The notes beneath the pieces were generated by a model. That model did not search any database and had not been told where the DNA came from. It was given only the letters and a program-made list of their open reading frames with translations. A stretch of DNA of 49,700 bases. It comes from Neolecta irregularis DAH-3. Lineage: Eukaryota > Ascomycota > Neolectomycetes > Neolectales > Neolectaceae. The DNA lies in the NCBI GenBank assembly GCA_001929475.1, contig LXFE01004239.1:206-49905 (forward strand), read 5' to 3'. How positions within the stretch are numbered: the first letter of the stretch is position 1; every line of letters starts with the position of its first letter. A program made the translations under genes and the position numbers. This document shows positions 33,372 to 44,248 of this stretch, one piece after another.

Positions 33372-34225
33372 ATGGGTGCTTATAAGTATCTTGAAGTGAG
33401 CCTCTTTTTGAAGAGTAGTTTCTCATTTTCCTAGGAGCTCTATAAGAGGAAACAATCCGATGTTCTTTGCTTCCTTCTCCGGTGGCTTCTCCTTCATTTC
33501 TAAAACACAAATCTCATCTCTGTTAGTGTTCGGTGCTGGGAATACAGACAGCTGAAGGTCGTTCATCGTGTTCCTCAACCCTCTCGATTAGACAAGGCTC
33601 GACGATTAGGATACAAAGCCAAACAAGGTAGACATTGCATGTCCTTGAAAATGAAGCTCAAGTTCAAGGCTACGTCATATACAGAATCCGAGTTCGACGA
33701 GGTGGAAGGAAGCGTCCAGTTCCGAAGGGCGCTACCTACGGAAAGCCCACCAACCAGGGTGTTAATGCTTTGAAATTCCAGCGATCCTTAAAATCGACCG
33801 CAGAAGAGCGAGTCGGACGCCGATGTTCTAACTTGAGAGTATTAAACAGCTACTGGATTAACCAGGATTCTACCTATAAATACTACGAAGTTATTCTAGT
33901 TGATCCTAACCACAGTATGTTGAAGAAACCCTTTCCTTTTTTGTTAATATTCTCAGAGGTTATTCGACGTGATCCTCGAATGAACTGGATCTGTAATCCC
34001 GTCCACAAACACCGAGAAGTTCGTGGGTTAACTTCAATGTATGGTATAAGTAAAAAGTCCCGCTGACAATTCAGTGGAAAGAAGTCCAGAGGTATCAACA
34101 AGGGCCACAGATACAACAAAACGAAAGCTGGACGCTCAAAAACCTGGGTACTGTTTCGTTGCTCAGACTATGCACTAATATCTTAGAAAAAACACAACAC
34201 CCTCCAACTCCGGCGATACAGATAG
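33372..34225 (+). CDS. rpl15: 60S ribosomal protein L15 (eL15)
   Basis: Seven exons (33372-33395, 33435-33481, 33527-33627, 33669-33914, 33957-34038, 34075-34147, 34187-34225) give 203 residues, the usual eL15 length. The sequence is near the eukaryotic consensus throughout: [56 protein letters not shown] and the end [12 protein letters not shown]. The protein is basic and part of the large ribosomal subunit. Six introns of 36-45 bp split such a conserved protein, so their borders are the best calibrated in the window. They show that acceptors such as TCAAG (33668) are genuinely used. Confidence 0.97.
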
Positions 34226-34405
34226 TTGGCATGCTGGTCGGTGTTCCTCAAGAATATATATACAAGACAAGAATATATTTCCTCTTTGTTCAAAGTTTTC
34301 GCACTTTGTTAAACCATGTTCTGAAATCTTCTCTGCAGATGATTAGTCATCCGGACGTAGCGGGAATTAAATGATAGATCTGGCAATTTTGTATTTCCAG
34401 ACAAC

Positions 34406-35293
34406 ATGCCATCGAGCTTTGCTGAGCCAGGAATTGTTCGCTTCGATGTGAAATTTGTCCACCAAGTGTTTACCATATTGCTGCCGTCAAATGGCACCGT
34501 GGATGACTTGAAGGTCGAAATCCAACGTCAGACGTCAATCCCTGTGGCACTCCAGAAACTCACGAGCAAGGGCGTCCTCTTGAAAGATGATTCAGCTACG
34601 CTGCATTCACTTAACCGGAGGCTATTTCTCGTTGGATCCACTCGCGAAGAAGCCGCTGCTGTTGCTTCTGCAAAGCCTTTGCCGGAGAAACGTCATACTT
34701 TCAATCCCCCAAAACTTCCCAACACCCCAGCTAAAGCCTCTATCTACAAGTTCTCTTTTCTGTCTGTCATTGAGAGTCATCCACAGTCTGACAAAGCGAT
34801 GGAAATCTTGAAGCGTTTACAGAACGATCGAGGCATTCAAGAGATCATGGATCGTCATCACTGGACTGTTGGACACCTTACAGAATTAGATCCCGCTCAA
34901 TACACAATGCACAATTCTAAGATTCTCGGACTGAATCAGAATAATGGGCAAACCATACTATTACGTTTGCGGACCGATAATTACCAGGGATTTCGGCACT
35001 TCAAAGGTATTAGAGCAACACTGCTTCATGAACTAGTACATAATGAAATTAACGAACACAATGAGCGCTTCTATGCACTATTGAAGGTTTTGGAGAAAGA
35101 AGTTATCGATTTAGATCCCTGGGGAGGAAAAGGTCATGATCTCGGCGGCGAATTCTACAATCCTGACGAAGGAGGACTGATTGGAGGATCATACACACTA
35201 GGGGGAATGGTATCTACTACAGGTGACGAGCGCTCAGCAAGACTTAATGCTGCTCTGATGCGGCAGAATCAAGATAAAAAGCAAGATAAATAA
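34406..35293 (+). CDS. ubiquitin-like plus WLM-domain metalloprotease
   Basis: A single-exon frame of 295 residues. An N-terminal ubiquitin-like region (about 8-78; VDDLKVEIQRQTSIPVALQK, LTSKGVLLKDDSATL) is followed by a linker and a WLM domain (about 120-260). The domain holds the zinc protease motif HELVHNEINEHNERFY (HExxH near residue 207). WLM proteins are Wss1/SPRTN-like proteases tied to SUMO or ubiquitin and to repair of DNA-protein crosslinks; proteins of the UBL-WLM layout are known from plants and fungi. The C-terminus (GEFYNPDEGGLIGGSYTLGG) is conserved in that subgroup. No intron is needed, which is unusual in this window. Confidence 0.88.
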   Translation: MPSSFAEPGIVRFDVKFVHQVFTILLPSNGTVDDLKVEIQRQTSIPVALQKLTSKGVLLKDDSATLHSLNRRLFLVGSTREEAAAVASAKPLPEKRHTFNPPKLPNTPAKASIYKFSFLSVIESHPQSDKAMEILKRLQNDRGIQEIMDRHHWTVGHLTELDPAQYTMHNSKILGLNQNNGQTILLRLRTDNYQGFRHFKGIRATLLHELVHNEINEHNERFYALLKVLEKEVIDLDPWGGKGHDLGGEFYNPDEGGLIGGSYTLGGMVSTTGDERSARLNAALMRQNQDKKQDK

Positions 35294-36339
35294 AGGTTTC
35301 AGGACGAAGGGCTTTCATCTGTAATATGCCATTCAATAGTAGGTTGTACTAGTCAACTCGTATGCCTACCATACTTTGCTTTTCTTAAATCCCAAAATTC
35401 TCTAGAGCGATGAAACATCCACTAAAAATCCTTAGGTCACCATATCTTTTACTTTTCTGAAAAATGTACGCCAGTACTGATAATCTAAGGTGACGTTAAC
35501 AATTATGACGCTGGTAAGTAGTGTACATATCTACTGTGGTCGCTCATGGACTGGATATTATCTATTGTCGACGTTATTTTCAAGTACATGCTGTTATGAA
35601 ACATTGCTTCCATTGACTAAGACTAATGCAATCAACTTGAAGTTCACTCTTCAAAATCCCTCTCGAAGTACAGTTTTACTGACCCACTCTGTAAGGACAT
35701 ACCCAAAGGGTATATCTTACCAATACGGCAAGGTGACTTGACTGGAAGTATATAAAGACGGAAGTCAGATAACTAAAAATCTTATCATACTTCTAAGCGC
35801 AGAGCTTACACGCTCTGTTGAGAAGTATTTTAAGATAATTTCAGGAGCACTCGATGCTTGAATTATGAAATGAAATGAACTCTTGGAAAGTCTGTTAGGA
35901 TTAAGCTTTATTATCAACTTTAATTATCAGTTAAGCTTATTTATAGATATGCACATATTTTCTGAACTGCTTCCCATTGATGATGCCATTCTGCATTTGC
36001 GGGACTAAAGGTAAGCCAAATGGTGAATTCATCGGAACCAGAATGGAGGCAAAGCGTAGAAGAAAGAGTTTAGAACAGGCTAGAAAGAGACCCCTGCTTA
36101 ATTTTCCAATGAACGTTGGGCGAGAATCAATGGGCTGAAGCCAGTGCCAGAATGCACCCAATCTTTTTTACTGCTTTCAAACCAACTCATGTAATGACAC
36201 ACTCTCTCAGGAAAGCGAGGGCATGCTAAATGTATGAAAGTCGATAAGAAGTTTTAAGGATGTCGCCAATAAGGATCTTGGTATACACAAACGAGCACAT
36301 CTATTAGAATTACTGATTAATGAACAATCCTACAATTTT
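35294..36339. other. intergenic, nothing recognised
   Basis: About 1.05 kb of AT-rich DNA lies between the UBL-WLM gene and the CFEM gene. TATATAAAG occurs at about 35749, but no start codon with a meaningful frame follows. No tRNA or convincing snoRNA was found. Confidence 0.45.
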
Positions 36340-37015
36340 CTAGGCACCAAGTATGTAAGTGAAATAACCAGCGATGGCGCTCCCTATAACGACCTTGAAC
36401 ATGAACACACCATTAAGTCCAGCTCCAGAACATCCACCAAGAATTGCGTTGCAAGCGTGTGGATTACCATCGGGAAAGAGGTTTGGTGTTCCGGCGCCCG
36501 TGCTTGAGCTACCACCTGAACCACTAGATGCAACACTCGAGTTACTAGATCCTGTAGTCGCCGCACCGGCAACAGCAACACAGGCAGCCGGGGCGGGTGT
36601 AGGAGTGGCACATAGAGATTTCTTGGCGGCAATTGCTAACGGAATGTCGCCAGGCGCCTGTTGAAGGATACAATTTTGAACTGAGCTTTGGTACGCGGAG
36701 GAGGCACAAAGACACTGGGTGTCAAATTTGCTTGTACAGCCAGAACCGGTAACCCCGTTATCGAAACATGCATGTCCCGCAGCTATATTTCAGAAAAATC
36801 GGTTGGAGATCGATTGATGTACCTGAGAGACCCGCGTTTTGAAGTCGGTCGACACATTCATCGCTTCCACTTCCAGATGAAGAGGTGTTCGAAGACGAGG
36901 ATTGCGAGGAGGCCGCTGCACTTGGTGCTACTGCCACAGAAGCGACTTCCGAAGATGATGCTTGAGCCGCGATAACGGAAGCAATCTGGGCCAAGATGAT
37001 AATGTGGGTTCGCAT
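36340..37015 (-). CDS. secreted CFEM-domain protein with GPI-type C-terminus
   Basis: Two exons (36823-37015, 36340-36782; intron 40 bp) give 211 residues. A signal peptide (MRTHIIILAQIASVIAAQA) is followed by a Ser/Ala-rich spacer. Then comes a CFEM-like Cys pattern: DECVDRLQ, HACFDNGVTGSGCTSKFDTQ, CLCAS, QNC and SLC. The Asp between Cys residues that coordinates haem in some CFEM proteins may correspond to the D of SKFDTQC. A Ser/Gly-rich stretch and a hydrophobic end (VVIGSAIAGYFTYILGA) suggest GPI anchoring. CFEM proteins act in haem-iron uptake or at the plant interface; which role applies is unknown. Confidence 0.8.
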
Positions 37016-37418
37016 ATTGATCCTGGTTTTTACGAGTGAGGGCAAAAGTGGGCGCAGGACCGATTTAAGGTCGATATACCCCGCTCCGAGGAAATTGTTA
37101 GTTTCCGGCGTTCCGGCAGTGAGTAATCACATGACTTTGTGCGCCATTCCAGACGCATCACATTCTTCTAAAGACTCCAGCATTCCCGGATGTATTTGTG
37201 CTGTCAGCCCACTGAAGGATGTCTTTTCAACTGCGATGAGAATTCTTGTCTGCTGTGAGTACACTCGAGGTTGTGCATATAGTCTTGTTTCTGGTCTTAT
37301 TATATGTTGCACTGGTGTGCATAAAGTCCTGTTTCTGGTCTTATTATATGTTGCACTCCCCAAAGCTCGATTACACTAGTCGGCTGCTTGTGTGATTGTA
37401 GCTGGCTATTGTGGTAGG
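37016..37418. other. intergenic with 44-bp tandem duplication
   Basis: A 403-bp region between the divergent CFEM and hydroxylase genes. It contains two near-identical 44-bp copies (37272-37315 and 37316-37357) with the core GTTTCTGGTCTTATTATATG. These lie 60-150 bp before the hydroxylase start. Nothing else was recognised. Confidence 0.6.
37272..37357 (+). repeat. two-copy 44-bp tandem repeat in promoter region
   Basis: TGTGCATATAGTCTTG then TTTCTGGTCTTATTATATG and TTGCACT occurs twice, the second time as TGTGCATAAAGTCCTG. It differs at only two or three positions. Each copy holds a TATA-like TTATATG. Confidence 0.85.
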
Positions 37419-38457
37419 ATGCACCAGCGCTTTGTGTCAGAAACAGCGAGGCGAAACCTGCTTCGCCTCCTTGCGTCTATCCCAGCCTGTCCAAAAAAAC
37501 CGGATTTCATTGAACATGACACTTACCCACGCGTCATGGAACTGCTCAGTTATGTTTGGAATTATTTAACCTCCCGATTCTCGGCTCCAGGGATCAATCT
37601 CATTGGTCTTGGAATCATTGGCTATTGTTCTTTCTGGATCCCCTCCCTTTTCTTTCTGTACGTGGATACCCACCAACGTCCTTTGTGGTTGTATTCTCGC
37701 AAGATCCAAAAGACACCAAGGATCACGGCTTCTGAGGTAAAGAAATGCGTCAAAGTCGTCTTGCGAAATCAAATCATGATCACAACAATATCCGTCATCT
37801 TTTATCTTCGTGTGATGGCTGGACAACGTAAATTTCCCTACAAATGGAAAGGATTACCGAGCTTTCAAGAAGTTGCTCTTCACTTGACAATCTCTGTAAT
37901 TATACGTGATATTCTGTTTTACTATGGTCATGTGGCCCTACATTCGCGATATCTTTATAAATTCATCCACAAGGTATGATTCTAAAAGGAATCTTGCTGA
38001 TAATTCAAGCAGCATCATGCTTTTACTGCTCCGATGGGCATGTCCGCCATGTACTGTCATCCTGTTGAGCATCTTGTATCCAACTTCATTCCAGTCATTG
38101 TTGGACCTGGGTTGTTGGGGTCACATATATTAGTGGTATGGCTGTTTGTCATCATGGAGAGCGTTGCTGCTGTTTCCACCCATTCAGGATATCATTTGCC
38201 AGGAATATTGCGGGAGGCGTCTCGATTTCATGATTACCACCATGAATTCTTCACCGGGTACATGTTGAAAATATCTGGTTCAACTGACTTGAAGGAATTA
38301 TGGCAGCAGAGAATGGCTTGATTATCTCCATGGCACGGACAGTGCATACAAGAAATATATGCTAACAAAGAATGCCGTGAGAGATGACATTGTGACCGAA
38401 TGGAGTATGCTAGGAGCTCTTTGGGCCATCGCCTTGGGCAACAAATTTGTAGGGTAG
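37419..38457 (+). CDS. fatty acid hydroxylase / C4-sterol methyl oxidase-type membrane enzyme
   Basis: Three exons (37419-37973, 38010-38257, 38295-38457) give 321 residues; an in-frame ATG at 37536 would give 282 and places the first helix near the N-terminus. The di-iron histidine boxes are in order: HSRYLYKFIHKQHH (rebuilt across intron 37974-38009), then HPVEH, and HSGYH plus FHDYHHEFFTGNYG (across intron 38258-38294). The end GSREWLDYLHGTD is typical of the sterol desaturase superfamily. Several hydrophobic segments imply an ER membrane location. Substrate (sterol or sphingoid/fatty acid) cannot be told from sequence. Both introns end in AAG. Confidence 0.85.
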
Positions 38458-38692
38458 TTTTATAGAATTTTGGTCCTTTGTCTCTCTATGTCTTGTCGTG
38501 ATCGACTGCTGTTATCAGCTGACGTATGCAAAGGCATTGACGAACCACCTGTATCCTCATTTTCCAACTTCGTCCAATCTTCGCGCGGCCTTAACCTTTT
38601 CGTAGTTTCAAGGGAATTTCTTCGGTTCCGTTTAATCCTTGCAACTACTCTAATTCTAACGTGGAAGAGGTCAATTGATTTAATAAAATACC

Positions 38693-39558
38693 ATGGCTGA
38701 TCGATATTCATTTTCTCTTACAACTTTCAATCCGAGGTTCTTCACGCTATCTTCAAACGAGTTGCTAATTATGTTAGCGGTAAACTCGTGCAAATTGAAT
38801 ATGCTGTCGCTGCCGTGAATCAGGGTGTTACCTCACTTGCTATCAAAGGTGACTTAAAATTCGTCACTTGAGACTTGACGCCTAGCAACTAATGGGATTG
38901 TTCTCGCAACGGAAAAGAAATCCCAGTCACCTTTGATTCTCACGAACACATTAAACAAGATCAGTTGCATCACTCCTGATATCGGAATGGTGTATAGCGG
39001 AATGGGACCAGACTTTCGAGTGTTGGTTGATAAGGCACGTAAAGCCGCACACCAATACAAGCGGATATATAACGAATACCCTTCAACAAGAATACTTGTC
39101 CAAAAAGTTGCGAAAGTAATGCAAGAGGCTACGCAGTCCGGGTAACTCTGAAATGTCGCCGATTGTGTTGATTAGCCAGCGGAGTGCGTCCCTTTGGCGT
39201 GTCTATTCTCATATCTGGGAATGACCCATATCACGGTTTCCAACTATATCAGGTTGATCCAAGTGGTAGCTACTTTCCATGGAAAGCAACAGCAATTGGG
39301 AAGAACTCATTGAGCGCGAAGACCTTTCTAGAGAAGCGATATACCGAAAACATGGAATTGGAAGATGCGATTCATACAGCGTTGTTGACGTTAAAAGAAG
39401 GATTTGAGGGAGAAATGACAAGCGAAACTGTTGAAATTGGTATTGTTGGAGATACCTCCCAACATTTGCTTGGGTACGAAGGGGTCGAAGGTCACGAGGG
39501 CCCCAGATTTAGAAAGTTGACTGCAAGTGAAATTCAAGATTATCTTGATCAGCTATGA
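38693..39558 (+). CDS. pre8: 20S proteasome subunit alpha type-2
   Basis: Four exons (38693-38736, 38778-38848, 38886-39141, 39180-39558) give 249 residues. The N-terminus [20 protein letters not shown] matches the alpha-2 signature, followed by [16 protein letters not shown] and [33 protein letters not shown] spans the last intron. Alpha-2 is one of seven subunits of the outer proteasome ring and is not catalytic. The introns are 41, 37 and 38 bp. The last acceptor must be CCAG (39176-39179) rather than the earlier TTAG in order to restore QSGGVRPFG. Confidence 0.95.
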
Positions 39559-39915
39559 TAGGAACGTATATACTGCTCATATGGATGTCTATCTGTTCGA
39601 GGAGAAACCTTTGGTGTCTGGATGCAAATACAGTGGGGCATAATATTGCAGCAATGCTTGACTGAGTGCAATGATTGTGCCATATATTTCGACGAAACAG
39701 AACACATTTGAGCGACTGAACATAGATTACCAAATTACAGAAATTCTCGATAGTATCGATAGCGCCGGATGTCAGTAGTCTTCGAGATGCTCTGTATCGG
39801 CCGCAATTACTTGAAGGGGAAGCGACGATCGTCCAAATAGACAAACCCCCCTGTCTGTTATGTTGGGCAACCGACCGTGCTTGCTTTGACTCTCCTCGAT
39901 CCCCATTCTACTTTT
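39559..39915. other. gap with unresolved coding-like fragments
   Basis: 357 bp between the proteasome gene and the RasGEF gene. Two coding-like stretches appear on the plus strand: MDVYLFEEKPL at 39582, and a frame containing APDVSSLRDALYRPQLLEGE at about 39755-39815. I could not connect them to each other or to a family. They might be unrecognised upstream exons of the RasGEF gene, a small separate gene or chance. Confidence 0.25.
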
Positions 39916-42834
39916 ATGCTGCCTACGGTTAAGGAGCAGATCACCAAGGCCTCAATGCCCGCGGCAGCATCATCTCCCACAGATTCGCATCTGCTCAGAC
40001 CATTACACCAAGTAACTTCTCAAGATTCCCTACGAATTTCTCTAGACACCTTGAGCTCAACCCTCGAGGAAATGGATACAACTCTAATTAGCGACCAAAA
40101 ATCCCTCGAAGAGGAGGGATCGATGATTGTACCTGTTGTCTGAGACAAATCTGACCGCTTTCAGAATCCCGCACGCTCCAGATACACTTGCGGCTTCGCG
40201 CCTGTTCTCGATATCTGTATTCCAGTAATCGGTGTTCGTGGTGTGGGAAAGACCAATTTCATCAAATCGGTGTGTCAATTGCGCGACGACGAAGAAATAC
40301 CCAAGTCTACTAGTAAAATATATGATATTCGAATGGAAATGCTGATACTCCAGCCATTGTTTCACATGGAAGAGTGTTCGACGTGAGATTCACAGAAATC
40401 GACCCGTCTTTACTTGATCTTAATGCTGAGTCGTTCAGATGGCCTCCGGTTTGCTCACTATCGTTGAAATGCCCTCTGAAATCTACTAGCATTTTTCCTC
40501 AGTTGATGGCGTTCTTGTTTGCTTTGATGCTGCAAATAAGGATAGCCTCCGTATTGTACCGGATATACTGAGTATACCCCTATTTTAGTGATGTATTTAC
40601 TGTCAAGATGCTCTCATCTGTACCGATGTCCCTTCGCTTCTCGTTGCATGCAAGAGCAATATCGCGAGTCGCAAGGTCGATCTCACATTAGGCACGCGCG
40701 TTGGCGCAATATTCGGTGTTAGTGCGATGGATGCCGGTGAAGATCATTCATCATGCAAACCCTGTGTTAAAACTCTCCTATCTGCAATCCTTGAAAAACG
40801 CAACGGTTTGTTCCCGGTCCATCCTTCTAAGTTTTAAGCGTCTCTAGTACAATCTTCTCGACGACGCGGCAGTTCAATCCCGCCCGGTTTTGCCGACCTT
40901 TCTCATCCGCCACGACAATCTTCTGATCGCTCCAATCAGGCTCTTTCCAACTCTTCTTCAAGAGATACTCTAGTCCCGAATCCACAGGGCAGGCCCTCGA
41001 GATCGCATACCCTCAAACAGACGCCTCCACTCGTCATTCTTCCCAGCCTATTATCAATGGATCCAGGTAATCTACCGTACGCCGCCTCCGCGTCCACGCA
41101 ACTGTCAATTAACTCTGCAAATTTGGATTCGCGGAGAGGCAGTGGGGCCGTGGGATCCGAATTTGAAGAAGAAGGCTTCAATTCCGAAGTAATCAGTGTC
41201 AGTGCGACAGATGCTTGGGAATTGCAACGAGACGACCCTCTGAGCGCTCTCGACCCAAATAGGGAAGACGGACAGGGTTCAACCTGGGATGAGTTGGTGG
41301 ATAAACTCCTTGCACAGCCGAAATCTCGCACGGGTAGGTTTTATCTTGCCTATCATATAACTGATAATTTTGCAGATGTGTATTTTACAACGGTTTTCTT
41401 GGTCTTCTACCGAAAATACGCGCCTCCGCGTCAGCTGTTGGATTCTATCATGTTGCGATTCGATACAGCAACGGAAACTTCTCCTGATTTCCTGGTTGCT
41501 ATGATGACCCGATCAAGGTTCTCAGTAGTCCATTATTTCCTAACTGGTAGGTTTTGTTACATTCTTAGTCAGTGGGTCCAAGAACACCCAAATGACTTCT
41601 ATTACCCCCATACGAAACAAAGCTTGGTTTCATTTGTTAGAAGCCTTGCCGATGTATCGTCGCTGAATCATTATTATCTAGAGCTGCTTCCAGTTGTCGA
41701 AGACATCCCAGTAAATGTTGAAGATCCTGACGCATTCTGGGGGCTATGCGATGCAGATTTTGACGACACTCAGATTGATGAGATGGTATCGGGCAAAGCA
41801 GGCGTCGTTAACTCGCGTCACCAGCCCTTTGTTGCTGATCTACGCCGAAATAAGCCAGAACCAGACATTGGCCATCCATCTTCTCCTGCGAAAGGATCAC
41901 GCAAGTCTAAAGATACTGATACTGAGTCAGTTGCTGGTTCCACAAAGCCTGCCAGCAGTGATACCGCTTATGACGACAAGAAACTATTAAACTTCATAGA
42001 TGTACCGGATGAAACCATGGCACGAGAATTGACACGGATTGAATGGGGATTCTTTGCATGCCTCAAGCCTCGGGATCTCCTAAGGCATCTTTGGATGTCA
42101 TCCTCCACAAAGTCAAATTTTTCTCTAGTTACACAAATGATCAACCACTTCAATCACATTTCCAACTGGGTTAGTTCAGTAATCTTATCGCGCGGAAAGG
42201 CCAAATATCGAGCTCGCACTCTCGAGAAGTTCATGAATATCGCTTGGCTGTTACGAAATCTCAACAATTACAATACACTCATGGCAATTTTGGCAGGAAT
42301 CAACAATGCATCTATTCTCCGTTTGCACTCAACCAAAGAACTTGTCAAACAGCGACCTGCTTATAGATATTTTATGAGTCTCGAAAGATTGATGTCGTCT
42401 GATAGATCTTTTTCTGCGTATAGGTTGGCTATGAAGATGACTACTGGTGAGAAAATTCCTTACCTGTAAGATTGATATTTGCAAGCGCTCATCGCTTAGG
42501 GGGATTCATTTACAAGATTTACTTTCAATCGGGGAAGGAAACAAATCTTTTCTTTGCGAATCAGAGAAACGCATCCACTGGCAAAAGTTTTCGTTAATGG
42601 GTGAAGTTGTTTTGGGACTCTTGAAATGTCAAGATTTTCCATATCGACTTCACAGGGATCCGATAATCGAAAGATTAATTGTCGAATCTCCAACATTAAC
42701 TGATGAAGTGATCCTCATTTATTAAGCAACTTCTGACCTGTCAGGAGATGTATAAGCGAAGCCTAGAAGTAGAGCCCCGAAAAGCTGGTCAATCGGTCTC
42801 GAGCAAATTCATGGCTTGGGTGGAGCATTTGTGA
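39916..42834 (+). CDS. Ras-like P-loop domain fused to RasGEF
   Basis: Nine exons (39916-40128, 40165-40312, 40354-40448, 40490-40571, 40608-40805, 40839-41333, 41376-42465, 42500-42707, 42745-42834) give 872 residues. Residues about 85-250 form a degenerate small-GTPase fold: P-loop GVRGVGKT (94-101), a middle strand VDGVLVCFDAANK, VACKSN (193-197, in the NKxD position) and GVSAM. A Ser/Pro-rich linker leads to a RasGEF N-terminal domain (about 395-520; TWDELVDKLL) and the catalytic Cdc25-like domain (about 617-860; IARELTRIEW-type core and NYNTLMAILAGINNASILRL). It should activate a Ras protein. The N-terminal domain may be regulatory. The true start could be further upstream. Confidence 0.85.
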
Positions 42835-43136
42835 CAGAATATCAAGATCAGCTTGGTGGTCTTTACTCTAACTCACTTGCAAAAAATCATTCTGCCAGAG
42901 TATCCTCTTGTTTGATGTCTTTTTCAACATGCAAAGGGGCTAGATTTAAGGTCTGAGTATGGAGATGGAGTCTTTGATTTGAAGCAACCATAGACTATTT
43001 ATTTTGTTTTGCTTTGTATCTCGTGTTTTGGGTTACTACATATCATACCTGTCTGAACTGGGTCGATTTAAGTCACGTCGTTCAAAGAGACCTAGAATAC
43101 AGGGCCAGACTCCGACTGCCCGTATTTGACCTAACC
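42835..43136. other. intergenic, nothing recognised
   Basis: About 300 bp separate the RasGEF gene from the putative mitochondrial protein. Short open frames only, with no domain. Confidence 0.4.
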
Positions 43137-43696
43137 ATGCGACCCACTCTATTCAGGCTTACCGGCTATGTACATCATCCGCCAGAGGTGGCTTGGCTGA
43201 TTGAATTATTGCTAATCGTATAGCATAAAAAAAAATTAGATACTGCACGAACAATAAGCCACAGGCTAGCACAACTGAGAAAAGTTCCTGCTGAACTCAT
43301 TCCGCTCGGTATGATGCCTCATCTCTAAATGAGTAATAAACTTTTTAGCCGTCGTTTTGGGGCTTGGAATCGGGGGTGGGGATACTGTTGGCTTGGGGTT
43401 TGCTAATGCCACTAGCTGCTATATTCGCCTTGGGTCACAAATTGCTTTATGATGATGTAATGCTCAATGGAACGACATTCTGGTCTGACAAGTTAGCTCC
43501 GGTTGACTCCTTCAAAAAAGAAGAAGGAGCATTGATTTGGAAATGTACAAAGAAACAACAAAGAATAACTATTATGAACTTTCAAGATTCAGGATTCGGT
43601 CCTGCCAAATCCAGTCCTGCCATCGCCTCTCTTGGATCTCTATATACTGGTTCCGTGGAAACAGCATCAGGTTGTTCTCCCTTATCTTCTTCGTGA
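43137..43696 (+). CDS. small putative mitochondrial inner-membrane protein (B12D/NDUFA4-like)
   Basis: Tentative exons are 43137-43164, 43240-43308, 43349-43375 and 43416 to a stop at 43696. The first exons give an Arg-rich, mitochondrial-style N-terminus (MRPTLFRLTDTARTISHRLA) followed by KVPAELIPLAVVLGLGIGAA and IFALGHKLLYDD, one membrane helix and a short tail. This resembles B12D/NDUFA4-type proteins of the respiratory chain. The first intron would need a GC donor (GCTATG) and 75 bp. The 3' end is doubtful because the frame beyond about 43550 overlaps the RRM gene antisense; an additional intron may end the protein earlier. Confidence 0.4.
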
Positions 43697-44169
43697 ATCG
43701 CATGTTTTCGTAACCAATCTTCTTGTTGCCATACTATAAAATCAATACGTTGCAATTTCGCAATTATGCATACCTGGCAAATCTGAATCAAGTCCGTTGA
43801 AATTCTCTCGGTCCTTTTTAGCTGGTTGAGCTCTTATCACTCTACCGAACAGTTCTGCTTGGTCCATATTGTCGATTGCTGCCCTTGCATCCATAGGTGA
43901 TTCAAATTCTACATAAGCGAATCCACGGTGACGCTTTCCTGAAGACGTTAGGCATTTGAGCTGTCCAGGTATAAGAATACCGGAATCTCTATCTTCTTGA
44001 AGTTCGATTTCGACGACATCTCCAAAAGGAATAAATGCAGCATGAAGTATATCTTTGGTAACTTCTTCGCTCAAGCCCGCTTCCAGATCAGCACAGGGGC
44101 ATCATAGTTGAATTGATAGAGCGTACCTACATAAACTGTCGATTTGTGTTTCTGGTTGGTGGATGCCAT
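43582..44169 (-). CDS. RRM protein related to the RRM of cyclophilin-33/PPIE
   Basis: Exons on the minus strand are 44127-44169, 43981-44079, 43774-43938 and 43582-43733, giving 152 residues. The single RRM (about residues 9-90) has RNP2 STVYVAGLSEEV and RNP1 HRGFAYVEFE, followed by AAIDNMDQAELFGRVIRAQP and a WQQEDWLRKHA tail as in the PPIE N-terminus. The cyclophilin domain of PPIE is absent, so this is an RRM-only form, probably a spliceosome-associated protein. Intron 43939-43980 is 42 bp and stopless, so retention would add 14 residues. It diverges from the SNF2 gene with 79 bp between start codons. Confidence 0.82.
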
Positions 44170-44248
44170 TTGGGGATAAAGGTGAGTGAAGTTTACCAAA
44201 CAAAATATACCACGTCGGATTTCATCTTTCTATTCGTTATATGCCAAT
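44170..44248. promoter_or_regulatory. 79-bp bidirectional promoter region
   Basis: The start codons of the RRM gene (44169, minus) and the SNF2-type gene (44249, plus) are only 79 bp apart. Both promoters or leaders must lie here or overlap the opposite gene. No clear TATA box was seen. Confidence 0.6.

Noticed and set aside
35405-35462. Possible C/D-box snoRNA (GCGATGAAAC ... TTCTGAAA)
   Set aside because: The C box deviates from RTGATGA, no terminal stem is evident and no target complementarity could be judged.
41527-41572. Possible intron GTAGGTTTTGTTACATTCTTAG in the RasGEF
   Set aside because: It would be only 22 bp, and the unspliced reading GRFCYILSQWVQEHPNDF matches the RasGEF N-terminal domain well.
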